This document shows, piece by piece, positions 42,763 to 51,717 of a stretch of 64,000 bases of DNA; positions within the stretch are counted from its first letter, which is position 1; each line of letters opens with the position of its first letter. The DNA lies in the NCBI RefSeq assembly GCF_002154225.1, contig NZ_MTSE01000006.1:124001-188000 (forward strand). The letters run 5' to 3'. Source of the DNA: Hymenobacter crusticola (GTDB lineage Bacteria; Bacteroidota; Bacteroidia; Cytophagales; Hymenobacteraceae). A program made the position numbers and the translations under genes. Under the pieces are notes generated by a model. It saw nothing but the letters and a program-made list of their open reading frames with translations. It ran no database searches and was not told the DNA's origin.

Positions 42763-44805
42763 TTACTTTTTTGTAATCCGGAATTCTACCCGCCGGTTGA
42801 GTTTGCGGCTCTCCTCTTGTTCGTTGCTGGCAATCGGCTTGCTCCCACCGAAGCCTTCTGTCGTGATGCGGTTGCTGCTGATGCCGTGTTGCACAAGGTA
42901 CTTCTTCACCTCGTTTACGCGGTCTTGGCTGAGCTTCACGTTCAGGGCCGGGTCGCCTTGGTTATCGGTGTGGCCCTCCAACTTAATCTCGACGGTTGAA
43001 TACTCTTTCAGAATCCGGATCAGGCGCTGCAACTCAGGGTAAGAGTTTTCGCGCAAGAAGAACTTACTCTGCGCAAAAAAGATGTTGTTGAGCTTAATCA
43101 GCTGCCCCACTTGAAACGGCACCAAGTACAGGTCTTGGTTTACTTCTGAATACTTCTCCCGATCTGTCACGTCGAGGTTGTCGCTTTCCGACAAGTAGTT
43201 GGCCGCTTCGGCCCGGTACCCGTAATGTGCACCCGAAGGCAGCACAATAGTGTACGAGCCATCTACCGGGTTGGTATCTGCCACTCCTATTTCCTCACCA
43301 GTCAGCAGGTTTTCGTAGCGAATCTTAGCGGCCACTGGCTTTTTAGTCGCGGCGTCCAGCACTCGCCCTTTTACCAACGTTACGACCTCAGGCTTAAACT
43401 GGGAAGCTAGGTTGATGCGGAAAATGTCCCGGGAGTTGTCGGTGCCGTTGCGCGAAGACACCAAGTATGCATCTTCGCCCGCAGCCGAAATGGTATAGTA
43501 GGCGTCGAAGTCCGGCGAGTTCACGTTCGGACCTAGGTTGCGCGGCTTAGTCCACTTGGTCCAGCTTTCATCCAGGCGCTTGCTGTAGAAAATATCACTC
43601 TTGCCGTAGCCGCCGTGGCCCTCTGAAGCAAAATAGAGCGTCTTCCCGTCGGCGGCTAAGAAGGGGGCGAACTCTGGCTTTTTGGTGTTGATATCTGCTC
43701 CTAGGTTGCGCGGCTTCCCCCAGCTTTTTCCGTCTTCCTTCAGGAAGCTTACGTAGACATCTTGCCCGCCTTGGCTGTCTTTGCGCTGCACAGCCATTAG
43801 CAGCACTTTGCCGGAAGTAGCCAGAAAGTAGTCTACGTTCTCTGGATCATCATTGTAGAAATCTTCAATCTCTACCTTCACTGGCGCGCTCCACCCAACT
43901 TGACTGCGGCGGGTGAGACTGGCGCCTTTCGGCTCCATTGAGCCATCAGGTCGATACACGTTGATAAGCAGAGCCGTATTCCCATCCGACGACACCGAAG
44001 CTAGACCATTGGGGCCCGGCGTATTGATGGGCCCACCGATATTTTTAGCTGGATTCCACGCCTTCGTTTTGGGGTTGGCAATGGTGGCGTACCACACGTC
44101 CTGCGGGTCTTTAGCGCCGCCAATGTTCTGCGGGCTGCCTTGGCGCGCAAAAAATAAGCTACGGCCATCTGGCGAAATCACTGGGTGCGTATCCACGTAC
44201 CGCGTGTTCACGTTCGGCCCTAGGTTAAACATGGAAGAGTCGTAGCTGGCCGGGTTGGGCTCCGACTTAAAATCCTGTTTCACCATTGTGTCTACCACGT
44301 CGGCCATACCGATAGCATCAATTTGGTTGACGCCGTTGACTTTGGCTGTGTTCATCGTTACTACCACCCCAATTGTGCGGTAGGCAGCGGCCTCAAACGT
44401 GACTTGCAGCGAGCGAAAAAGCTCCGGCAATGGGCCCGGGTTCTTGTTTTCGTACACTTGGTGCCGTTCGCCCCGGGTGTCGACTAATTCAATCTTAGTG
44501 ACAGAGCCCGGATTGAAGTTTTCCACAATCGTCACCTGCCGTGCTAGCATCGACCTGCCGAACCGCACTTCGATAAATTCGTTTGCGCCTTCTTTACGCG
44601 GTATCCATGCTTCGTTGCTCACCTGGCCGAGTGGTTGAGCATTGGGTTCTCCTAGCACCTTTTCTGGCGAAAAGGCTTCTTTGCCCTCTGCCTTCTGCGA
44701 TGACACATCTACTATTTTGCTTGCCCAGATGGCTCGTTGCGCTGATGCGCTCCGACCAACTCCCACCACAATACCTATTAGTAAAAGAAGCGTACGACTA
44801 TTCAT
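42763..44805 (-). CDS. PorE-like OmpA protein with PD40 propeller
   Basis: A 680-residue envelope protein from ATG 44805 with a signal peptide (MNSRTLLLLIGIVVGVGRSA, then SAQ). Domains in order: a beta-sandwich, discoidin-like segment (residues 25-175, WASKIVDVSSQK to VNQIDAIGMADV); a PD40/WD40-like propeller (about 190-460, repeats such as HPVISPDGRSLFFAR and PFLAADGKTLYFASEG); a carboxypeptidase-regulatory-like domain (VKGRVLDAATKKPVAAKIRY); and a C-terminal OmpA domain (LEGHTDNQGDPALNVKLSQD, KLNRRVEF) that binds peptidoglycan. Propeller, regulatory-like and OmpA domains in this order are those of PorE, which ties the T9SS to the cell wall. The lipobox and TPR part of PorE are absent, so orthology is not certain. 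Confidence 0.85.
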   Translation of the reverse strand: MNSRTLLLLIGIVVGVGRSASAQRAIWASKIVDVSSQKAEGKEAFSPEKVLGEPNAQPLGQVSNEAWIPRKEGANEFIEVRFGRSMLARQVTIVENFNPGSVTKIELVDTRGERHQVYENKNPGPLPELFRSLQVTFEAAAYRTIGVVVTMNTAKVNGVNQIDAIGMADVVDTMVKQDFKSEPNPASYDSSMFNLGPNVNTRYVDTHPVISPDGRSLFFARQGSPQNIGGAKDPQDVWYATIANPKTKAWNPAKNIGGPINTPGPNGLASVSSDGNTALLINVYRPDGSMEPKGASLTRRSQVGWSAPVKVEIEDFYNDDPENVDYFLATSGKVLLMAVQRKDSQGGQDVYVSFLKEDGKSWGKPRNLGADINTKKPEFAPFLAADGKTLYFASEGHGGYGKSDIFYSKRLDESWTKWTKPRNLGPNVNSPDFDAYYTISAAGEDAYLVSSRNGTDNSRDIFRINLASQFKPEVVTLVKGRVLDAATKKPVAAKIRYENLLTGEEIGVADTNPVDGSYTIVLPSGAHYGYRAEAANYLSESDNLDVTDREKYSEVNQDLYLVPFQVGQLIKLNNIFFAQSKFFLRENSYPELQRLIRILKEYSTVEIKLEGHTDNQGDPALNVKLSQDRVNEVKKYLVQHGISSNRITTEGFGGSKPIASNEQEESRKLNRRVEFRITKK

Positions 44806-45122
44806 AGTTACTGAACCAAATCTTGGCACCACATGGGAGGCTTAGCACTAGGCCTGAAAGTCAGAGACATTTTAAAGGCTAGTGAAGTTTCGGTGCTCCG
44901 CGAAAGCCGGGCCAAAAGTCATCGTATATCTAGTCTAATACATATAGTAACAAGCTGAGCTAGCCGTCTGTAAGAGTATTTCTTATACATGTTAGCTTGC
45001 TACGACAATAAAACCGGCATTTTTGCCAGCTTTGGGCATACAAACGGTGCTATGACTAAGCAAAAAAGGCCCGTATACTCAACAGTATACGGGCCTTTTT
45101 TATGAATAAATTGTTGCTGCAC
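44806..45122. other. Intergenic region between two leftward genes
   Basis: The 317 bases hold no convincing gene. They contain a bidirectional terminator at 45062-45102 and should carry the promoter of the OmpA-like gene, for which I found no clear -7 match. Confidence 0.6.
45062..45102. terminator. Bidirectional terminator
   Basis: An 18-bp perfect stem around a 4-base loop with AAAAAA and TTTTTT at the ends. It lies 20 bases beyond the stop of the leftward lipoprotein gene at 45123-45950. Confidence 0.85.
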
Positions 45123-45950
45123 TTATGGTTGCAGGGTGAACGTACGAGTTACAGAATTATAAGGCCCCGGGATTAGCGTGCCATGGTCATCTACCAATTC
45201 CAGTTTCACTGTATTTTGTCCCATCGGTAGACCTTCCATCATGTAGGGCGCCCACTGCTCAAGCACGAACTCGGTGCCATTGATAGTGGCGCGTACTTTG
45301 TTCCCCTCAGGCGAAAGATTAGTGTTTACCAGGTAAAAATCCAGCATTACCTTCTTGGTGTCGTTGCCAGAATACACATCTTTTGGACGGCTGTAAAACA
45401 GGTTTGGCGCCTTCGTATCAAAAGTGAGCGGAGTAGCTGGAGCGTTTCCGACAGTAATAACGCGCAAATCGTAGGCGCCGCGGTGCTTCAGGCTCTCGTG
45501 GTAAGAGCGCGACAGGAACGACAATACTACGTGCTGCCCGTCGGGAATATTTTTGGTAAACTCTGTAGTATAATGCGCCGTGTAAGGCTCGTTGTCCACG
45601 ATGTTGTGGATGTGCTGGCCTTTGGCCGAATTAGCCATATCGCCGGCGTGCATTCCGCCGGTCATTTTTGTAAGCTGAAAGTTGCTCAAATCATAGTCGA
45701 AAGCAACAGCGCCACTTGGCGCCACGGAGCCAACGACGGGAGCAACGACCCGTAGCTGCGACTCCGGATACTTGGGAGAGTCATTGAAGGGAGTAAGCCG
45801 GATGCCATTCTTCTCCATGCTCGCTGCATTCGCCGTTGTTACCGCTTCGGCGGTAGACTGGGCACTCGATTCCTTTTGCTGTTTGGCTGTGTCACAAGCA
45901 CTTATTGCTACAAATAAGGCGCTACCTAGCAGTAAAGTAGATACTTTCAT
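45123..45950 (-). CDS. Conserved-looking lipoprotein
   Basis: A 275-residue lipoprotein from ATG 45950 (MKVSTLLLGSALFVAISACD, lipobox ISAC, Cys19). After an Ala/Ser/Gln linker come beta-rich segments: RLTPFNDSPKYPESQLRVV, VAFDYDLSNFQLTKMTGGMH, a His-rich GQHIHNIVDNEPYTAHY and a C-terminal NGTEFVLEQWAPYMMEGLPM with GQNTVKLELVDDHG. The HIH...H cluster could bind a metal, which is speculation. The two halves look like immunoglobulin-like sandwiches. No function is known to me. It is divergent from the 2OG oxygenase gene. Confidence 0.8.
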   Translation of the reverse strand: MKVSTLLLGSALFVAISACDTAKQQKESSAQSTAEAVTTANAASMEKNGIRLTPFNDSPKYPESQLRVVAPVVGSVAPSGAVAFDYDLSNFQLTKMTGGMHAGDMANSAKGQHIHNIVDNEPYTAHYTTEFTKNIPDGQHVVLSFLSRSYHESLKHRGAYDLRVITVGNAPATPLTFDTKAPNLFYSRPKDVYSGNDTKKVMLDFYLVNTNLSPEGNKVRATINGTEFVLEQWAPYMMEGLPMGQNTVKLELVDDHGTLIPGPYNSVTRTFTLQP

Positions 45951-46045
45951 AAAAAGAGTGGAATGGATTAAACTATCGGCCTCCGGACCGCCCATCTAGC
46001 AAGACCTGGGGGCAAGGTAACAAGTGATTTTTTAAGTACCTTGCA

Positions 46046-46053
46046 CAAACGTA
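46046..46053 (-). promoter_or_regulatory. -7 box candidate for the lipoprotein gene
   Basis: On the minus strand TACGTTTG matches TAnnTTTG perfectly, about 100 bases before the ATG at 45950. No TTG sits at the expected -33 position, so the call is weak. Confidence 0.3.
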
Positions 46054-46084
46054 AGAATCTCCAAAAGAATATAGTTTTCCCTCT

Positions 46085-47062
46085 ATGGAATCAGCATTGT
46101 TGGAAGAAATTCCGTCGCTTGATTTAGCTGACTTCCGTTCCGGCGACCCGGAGCGCAAAAACCGGTTTGTGCAGCAACTCGGTGAAGCCTACCAAAGCAT
46201 TGGGTTTGTAGCTCTTAAGAACCATGGTTTAAGCGACGAACAAACCAAGCGCCTATATACTGATGTGCAGGCTTTCTTCTCCTTACCCGATGAGCAGAAG
46301 CTCCGCTACGAGAACCCGGCACTGGCGGGTCAGCGGGGCTATGTGGGCAAAGGCAAGGAGCACGCGAAAGGCCGCAACACCGGTGACCTAAAGGAATTCT
46401 ACCATGTGGGCCAAGTAGTAGACGACCCCACCGACCCAGTTGCTAGCGAGTACCCCGACAATATTTGGCCAGCAGAGGTACCTAGCTTTCAGCAAAGCAC
46501 GACAGAAGCGTACAAAACGCTAGAAGCGGCCGGCACAGATGTGCTGCGTGCCATCGCGTTGTATTTGCAGCTCCCCGAAAACTACTTCGATGATAAAGTG
46601 CGCAATGGCAACTCCATCTTGCGCCAAATTCATTACTTCCCCATTGAGAATCCGGATGCAGTGCCTGCTGATGCCGTACGCGCGGCCGAACACGGCGACA
46701 TCAACCTGATTACCCTGCTGATGGGCGCTTCGGCCGATGGCTTGCAGGTACTACGCCGCGACGGTAAGTGGATTCCTATCACCGCCCTACCCGACCAGAT
46801 TGTGGTGAACGTGGGCGACATGCTTCAGCGCCTGACCAACGGCGTACTGAAGAGCACGATTCACCGCGTAGTAAATCCGCCCCGCGAAAAGATGAACTCT
46901 TCGCGCTATTCCGTACCCTTTTTCATGCATCCGCGCTCGGAGATGAGCCTTGCGGCGCTGGAAAACTGCATCACGCCAGACAACCCCAAGCAGCAGCCCG
47001 ACGTGACGGCTGGTGAGTTTCTGAATGAGCGCCTCATCGAGCTAGGGTTGAAAAAGAAATAA
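46085..47062 (+). CDS. 2-oxoglutarate-Fe(II) oxygenase, isopenicillin N synthase family
   Basis: A 325-residue protein. The N-terminal DIOX_N part (IPSLDLADFRSGDPERKNRF, IGFVALKNHGLSDEQTKRLY) precedes the double-stranded beta-helix core. Iron ligands are His203 and Asp205 (EHGDINLITLL) and His260 (TIHRVVNPP); Arg274 (SRYSVPFF) holds 2-oxoglutarate. QRGYVGKGKEHAKGRNTGDL is typical of the clade widespread in bacteria and plants. It is a soluble oxidase or hydroxylase of unknown substrate. It stands alone with its own terminator. Confidence 0.92.
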   Translation: MESALLEEIPSLDLADFRSGDPERKNRFVQQLGEAYQSIGFVALKNHGLSDEQTKRLYTDVQAFFSLPDEQKLRYENPALAGQRGYVGKGKEHAKGRNTGDLKEFYHVGQVVDDPTDPVASEYPDNIWPAEVPSFQQSTTEAYKTLEAAGTDVLRAIALYLQLPENYFDDKVRNGNSILRQIHYFPIENPDAVPADAVRAAEHGDINLITLLMGASADGLQVLRRDGKWIPITALPDQIVVNVGDMLQRLTNGVLKSTIHRVVNPPREKMNSSRYSVPFFMHPRSEMSLAALENCITPDNPKQQPDVTAGEFLNERLIELGLKKK

Positions 47063-47082
47063 GCGTCTTGTTAGCCTTGTTT

Positions 47083-47128
47083 GTTGCCAGTGAGCAGTTA
47101 TCTACCTGACTCACTGGCAACTTTTTTT
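47083..47128 (+). terminator. Rho-independent terminator after the oxygenase
   Basis: GTTGCCAGTGAG (47083-47094) pairs with CTCACTGGCAAC (47110-47121) and is followed by seven T residues. Confidence 0.85.
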
Positions 47129-47196
47129 AAGCTCACTGCATGCTTTTCACAGTTTACAATGCACATCTAGCAACCAATAGCCGGCCCTAGTCACCT

Positions 47197-48423
47197 GTGG
47201 AAGAAATCAAGCTAGCCCCGCCGCCGCGCCGTAGTGGCGCCCGCACCAAACGGGTACGCGGCATTATTTTCTTGAAGGACGTGGCTACGCTCGGCTTAAC
47301 GGCTTTTGGTGGCCCCCAGGCGCATATGGCAATGATGCTACGGCTGCTGGTGGCAAAGCGCCGTTACCTAACGGCCGCTGAGCTCCTAGAAATAACGGCT
47401 CTGTGCCAGATTCTGCCAGGTCCCACTTCCACCCAAACGGTTACTGCTATTGGCTTTCGCCTTGGAGGCCCCAACCTAGCCTATCTGACGCTGCTGGTTT
47501 GGATGCTGCCCGCTGTGACTATTATGACGATGGCGGGGCTTACCATGAGCTACCTCGACAAAGATCAGGTAGCCCGCCTGGTACAATACGTGCAGCCCAT
47601 TGCCGTGGGCTTTGTGGCCTACTCGGCCTACCGGGTGTCAGAAAAGGTAATTCACACCAAAACCTCGGTGGGCATTATGGTTGGGTCGGCGCTACTCGCT
47701 TATACCTTCCAATTGCCGTGGATCTTACCGCTGCTCCTACTCACGGGAGGCCTAATTACCACGTTTCGGTTTCGCAAAATGCCCGTGCAGACGGATAAGC
47801 TACCTCTTCAGGTAGAATGGTCCAACTTCGTTTTGTGGCTCGGAGTACTTATCGTAGCCGCGTTGCTGGGCTCTTACACGCACTTGCTGCCGGTGCGGTT
47901 GTTTGAGAATTTTTATCGCAACGGAAGCCTTGTTTTTGGCGGTGGACAAGTCTTGGCGCCCTTGCTATTCACTGAATTCGTTGAAGCTAAGAAGTACCTG
48001 TCACCGCAGGAGTTCCTTTCGGGGCTAGGTTTGGTGCAAGCGCTGCCCGGCCCTAATTTCTCCTTTGCCTCTTACGTAGGATCCTTGGCTATGCGGCGGG
48101 CCGGTACCGGCGTGGGCGGACAGCTGCTCGGGGCATTGGTTGGGGCCGCGGGTATTTTTATGCCTGGTACGCTGCTCATTTTCTTTCTAATTCGTTTCTG
48201 GGACCGACTTAAGCAGTACCGGGTCGTGAAGGCTTCCTTGGAAGGTATCAATGCTGTGTCGGCTGGCTTGGTGTGCGCGGCTACTTTCCTGCTTTATCAC
48301 CCGTTGCCCGACACGCCCCTTAACCTACTCTTGGTAGCCATCACATTTCTATTGTTGCTGTGGGAGAAAGTTCCTTCTTATGTTATCGTTGGGACTGGCT
48401 TACTAGCAGGGATGATTTGGTAA
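47197..48423 (+). CDS. chrA: Chromate transporter, two-domain CHR family
   Basis: A 408-residue inner-membrane protein starting with GTG at 47197. It has two homologous CHR halves. Half one contains LGLTAFGGPQAHMAMM and EITALCQILPGPTSTQTVTA; half two contains GSLVFGGGQVLAPLLFTEFV and LGLVQALPGPNFSFASYVGS. The duplicated FGG and PGP motifs are the family signature. Long-chain CHR proteins expel chromate in exchange for protons or act on sulfate-like anions. Only chromate efflux is documented for the family, so the physiological anion here is uncertain. Confidence 0.9.
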   Translation: MEEIKLAPPPRRSGARTKRVRGIIFLKDVATLGLTAFGGPQAHMAMMLRLLVAKRRYLTAAELLEITALCQILPGPTSTQTVTAIGFRLGGPNLAYLTLLVWMLPAVTIMTMAGLTMSYLDKDQVARLVQYVQPIAVGFVAYSAYRVSEKVIHTKTSVGIMVGSALLAYTFQLPWILPLLLLTGGLITTFRFRKMPVQTDKLPLQVEWSNFVLWLGVLIVAALLGSYTHLLPVRLFENFYRNGSLVFGGGQVLAPLLFTEFVEAKKYLSPQEFLSGLGLVQALPGPNFSFASYVGSLAMRRAGTGVGGQLLGALVGAAGIFMPGTLLIFFLIRFWDRLKQYRVVKASLEGINAVSAGLVCAATFLLYHPLPDTPLNLLLVAITFLLLLWEKVPSYVIVGTGLLAGMIW

Positions 48424-48459
48424 ATAGGTTAGCTAGCTTTTTTAGCGGCTACGTCGCAT

Positions 48460-48503
48460 AAAACAAAACGCCGTCGTTCTCTGGAACGACGGCGTTTTGT
48501 TTT
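48460..48503. terminator. Bidirectional terminator
   Basis: A 20-bp perfect stem (48460-48479 with 48484-48503) around a 4-base loop. It separates the convergent chromate transporter and rmlA genes. Confidence 0.9.
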
Positions 48504-48520
48504 GTATCGAGGAGGCTGGC

Positions 48521-49399
48521 TTATTCTTCAAGCAACAGTGTTCCTGGCAGACCCATTAAGTAATCGCCGTAACCACTCTTACGCAGCGGCTCCGCAATTT
48601 TGCGCAGTTGCGCCGCCGTAATGAAGCCCTGGCGGTACGCTACTTCTTCGATAGAGCCCACCTTCAAACCTTGGCGGTGCTCAATAACGCGTACGAATTC
48701 CGAAGCTTGCATTAACGATTCGAACGTGCCAGTATCGAGCCAAGCTGTACCGCGACCTAGGATACCTACTTTTAGCTTTCCCCGGCGCAAGTACTCTTGG
48801 TTCACATCTGTGATTTCGTACTCCCCACGCGGGCTAGGCTGTAGGTTTTTCGCTATGTCAATTACTTCATTATCATAGAAGTAAAGGCCGGGCACGGCGT
48901 AGTTGCTCTTCGGCTGCTTAGGTTTTTCTTCGATGCTGAGAGCCTTTTTGTTTTGATCAAACTCTACAACTCCGTATCGCTCAGGATCATGTACGTGGTA
49001 GGCGTATACCACGCCACCGTCTGGGTTGTTGTTGCTTTGCAGTAGCTGATCAAGCCCCTCGCCGTAGAATATGTTGTCGCCGAGCACGAGTGCTACTTTA
49101 TCGCTGCCGATAAAATCGGCGCCAATCACAAAGGCTTGCGCTAAGCCATTGGGTGTCGCCTGCACAGCATACTGAAAATCGCAACCTAGGCTCTTGCCAT
49201 CGCCGAGTAGGCGTTGAAATTGTGCTTGATCGTGAGGAGTTGTAATAATCAAAATCTCACGAATGCCCGCCATCATCAAAATGGATAGCGGGTAATAAAT
49301 CATTGGCTTATCGTATACCGGCATCAGTTGTTTGCTGACAGCCAGCGTGAGTGGATGCAAGCGCGTGCCGGAGCCACCAGCTAGGATAATGCCTTTCAT
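48521..49399 (-). CDS. rmlA: Glucose-1-phosphate thymidylyltransferase
   Basis: A 292-residue enzyme making dTDP-glucose from dTTP and glucose 1-phosphate, the first step to dTDP-rhamnose and other deoxysugars. The nucleotide-binding loop is [13 protein letters not shown] (residues 6-18) with [30 protein letters not shown] and [15 protein letters not shown] complete the active site, and the C-terminal [20 protein letters not shown] is the RmlA signature. Length is normal. It is the last gene of the leftward nucleotide-sugar cassette. No rmlC or rmlD is present here. Confidence 0.95.
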   Translation of the reverse strand: MKGIILAGGSGTRLHPLTLAVSKQLMPVYDKPMIYYPLSILMMAGIREILIITTPHDQAQFQRLLGDGKSLGCDFQYAVQATPNGLAQAFVIGADFIGSDKVALVLGDNIFYGEGLDQLLQSNNNPDGGVVYAYHVHDPERYGVVEFDQNKKALSIEEKPKQPKSNYAVPGLYFYDNEVIDIAKNLQPSPRGEYEITDVNQEYLRRGKLKVGILGRGTAWLDTGTFESLMQASEFVRVIEHRQGLKVGSIEEVAYRQGFITAAQLRKIAEPLRKSGYGDYLMGLPGTLLLEE

Positions 49400-49498
49400 G
49401 GGGGAGGATTAAATTGTCAACTAACTAGTTGTCAGATGATCATCGTAATGTAATAACACGATGACGTAGCAGCGACCTAGCTACTCCACTATCAGTGT

Positions 49499-50506
49499 CT
49501 AGTTACTTTCGCGAATGAACGCCTGGTTATCTTTAAACCAAGCTAATGTTTTTTGTAAACCTTCTCGAATGCGAATCTGAGGATCATACCCAAGCAGCCG
49601 TTGCGCTTTGCTGATGTCAGCTAGTGAGTCGCGGATGTCGCCGGCCCGGTCAGGACCGTATTCGGGCGTGAGGTCGGAGCCTGCCTCTTCCTTCAAGATA
49701 TTGAAGAGGTCATTTAGCGACGTCCGATCGGCCACCGCAATATTGTACACTTGGTTGACTGCCTCCGGATTTGTCGTCAGCGCGGCTTTGATATTGGCCT
49801 GCACGCAGTTTTCCACAAAAGTAAAATCCCGTGTCTGTCCGCCGTCACCGTTCATGCGTGGTGGCCGACCTTGTAAAACTGCGTCGATAAATAGCGGAAT
49901 AACAGCGGCATAGGCCCCATTTGGATCTTGGCGAGGTCCGAAGATGTTGAAGTAGCGCAAGCCAATGATTTCCATCCCATACGTTTTGCCGAATACGTCC
50001 GCGTATAGTTCATTAGCGTACTTGGTAACCGCATACGGCGAGAGTGGCTTCCCTATGCGGTCTTCTACCTTAGGCAAGGCTTTGCTGTCGCCGTACGTTG
50101 ACGACGAAGCAGCATACACGAAGCGCTTTATGTTCGCTCCCTTAGCTGCTACTAGCATATTCACAAAGCCACCCACGTTCACATCGTTGCTCGTGATGGG
50201 GTCATTGATGGAGCGTGGCACCGAACCTAGGGCTGCTTGGTGTAGCACTACGTGCGCACCCTGACAGGCAGCGCGGCACACTTCTGCATCCCGAATATCT
50301 CCTTCAATCACTTCCAGCGCCGGATGATCAGCAAATAGGCGGAGGTTTTTGTGAAAGCCGTTAGAGTAGTTATCCAACACGCGCACCGTACCAGCTCCGT
50401 ACTTCAACAGATATTCTACTAAGTTAGAACCAATAAAACCAGCACCACCCGTTATCAGGAAGGTGAGGTTATGGAGCGGCTGATCGTGAAAAGGTATTTC
50501 GTACAC
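49499..50506 (-). CDS. SDR-family UDP-N-acetylglucosamine 4-epimerase (WbpP-like)
   Basis: A 335-residue extended SDR. LITGGAGFIGSNLVEYLL binds NAD, AASSSTYGDSKALPKVED holds the catalytic Ser/Thr and SPYAVTKYANELYADVFG gives the YxxxK pair (K of TK). The PRSINDPITSNDVNVGGFVN segment and IGLRYFNIFGPRQDPNGAYA are characteristic of WbpP/TviC-type enzymes that act on UDP-GlcNAc or its uronate. With the WbpO-like dehydrogenase at 52827-54122 it could make UDP-GalNAcA-type precursors. Substrate specificity is inferred. Confidence 0.85.
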   Translation of the reverse strand: MYEIPFHDQPLHNLTFLITGGAGFIGSNLVEYLLKYGAGTVRVLDNYSNGFHKNLRLFADHPALEVIEGDIRDAEVCRAACQGAHVVLHQAALGSVPRSINDPITSNDVNVGGFVNMLVAAKGANIKRFVYAASSSTYGDSKALPKVEDRIGKPLSPYAVTKYANELYADVFGKTYGMEIIGLRYFNIFGPRQDPNGAYAAVIPLFIDAVLQGRPPRMNGDGGQTRDFTFVENCVQANIKAALTTNPEAVNQVYNIAVADRTSLNDLFNILKEEAGSDLTPEYGPDRAGDIRDSLADISKAQRLLGYDPQIRIREGLQKTLAWFKDNQAFIRESN

Positions 50507-50592
50507 TTTAGAAATATTACGTATGAAATCGTGAGTAGTGAGCCCTTAGGGAGAAACTCCTTTCCTACTCCAAGACTCACGATTAGAAATTA

Positions 50593-51648
50593 TTATCGAT
50601 TAGAATACTGTTGCTGGTAATAATCTTGGTAAGCGCCACTCGTTACGCGCTCCAGCCACTCGTTATTAGCTAGGTACCAGTCAACGGTTTGCGCCAGGCC
50701 TTGCTCGAAGGTGACAGATGGTTTCCAACCTAACTCGTTCATAATTTTTGACGAGTCGATGGCATAGCGGAGGTCGTGGCCAGCGCGGTCAGTTACAAAG
50801 GTGATGAGCTTGCGCGAGGTGCCTTGGGGCTTACCGGTTTTCTCATCGAGCACATCGCAGAGCAAATGAATTAGCTCGATGTTCTGCCATTCGTTTACAC
50901 CTCCAATGTTGTAAGTGTCCCCAACCTTGCCTTTGTGGAACACGGCATCAATGGCAGTAGCATGATCTTTCACGAACAGCCAGTCGCGCACATTTTCTCC
51001 TTTGCCATATACTGGCACCGGTTGGCCGTGTTGAATGCGGTGAATGGCTAGCGGAATTAGTTTCTCAGGGAAGTGATTGGGACCGTAGTTATTAGAGCAA
51101 TTGCTCAGCTTAACCGGTAATCCGTAGGTATGATGCCAAGCCCGCACGAAGTGGTCGGAGGAGGCCTTGGAGGCCGAATAGGGTGAGCGAGGATCGTAGG
51201 GAGTTTCCTCGGTAAACATCTCCGTGCCCATTTCCAGCGACCCGTATACCTCGTCGGTGCTCACGTGATAGAAGGTGTGTCCTTCGTAACCGTTAGGTTT
51301 CCACAAATTCTTGGCCGCATTGAGCAGGTGCACGGTACCTAGCACGTTCGTCTTCACGAAAGCCAATGGGTCCGTAATCGAGCGGTCCACGTGCGACTCG
51401 GCAGCAAGGTGAATCACAGCATCGGGCTCCTCGCGGGCGAATAGCTCATCGACGAATGCCTGATCGGCGATGTCCCCTTTTACGAAGCGATAATTAGGAG
51501 CTTGCTCAATGTCGCGGAGATTTTCCAGGTTACCAGCGTACGTCAAAGCATCCAGGTTCAAGATCTGATACTCAGGATACTTTGTTACAAAAAGCCGTAC
51601 AACGTGTGACCCGATAAAACCAGCCCCGCCAGTGATGATAATTTTCAT
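50593..51648 (-). CDS. rmlB: dTDP-glucose 4,6-dehydratase
   Basis: A 351-residue extended SDR that converts dTDP-glucose to the 4-keto-6-deoxy form. IITGGAGFIGSHVVRLFV binds NAD; HLAAESHVDRSITDPLAFVK is the RmlB-specific segment; FYHVSTDEVYGSL carries the Thr-Asp-Glu catalytic set and SPYSASKASSDHFVRAW the YxxxK pair. It works with RmlA at 48521-49399. The genes are split by the WbpP-like gene. Start ATG 51648 is preceded by a normal spacer. Confidence 0.96.
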   Translation of the reverse strand: MKIIITGGAGFIGSHVVRLFVTKYPEYQILNLDALTYAGNLENLRDIEQAPNYRFVKGDIADQAFVDELFAREEPDAVIHLAAESHVDRSITDPLAFVKTNVLGTVHLLNAAKNLWKPNGYEGHTFYHVSTDEVYGSLEMGTEMFTEETPYDPRSPYSASKASSDHFVRAWHHTYGLPVKLSNCSNNYGPNHFPEKLIPLAIHRIQHGQPVPVYGKGENVRDWLFVKDHATAIDAVFHKGKVGDTYNIGGVNEWQNIELIHLLCDVLDEKTGKPQGTSRKLITFVTDRAGHDLRYAIDSSKIMNELGWKPSVTFEQGLAQTVDWYLANNEWLERVTSGAYQDYYQQQYSNR

Positions 51649-51717
51649 GAGTAGTAAGCTGTTAGTGGTTAGCCACTAGCTTTTTATGATGCCTAAAAAC
51701 AGATTCTTAGCTAATCA

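Noticed and set aside
45051..45113. Tiny open frame starting ATGACTAAGC across the terminator
   Set aside because: Most of it is the terminator stem itself; no start context or conservation can be argued.
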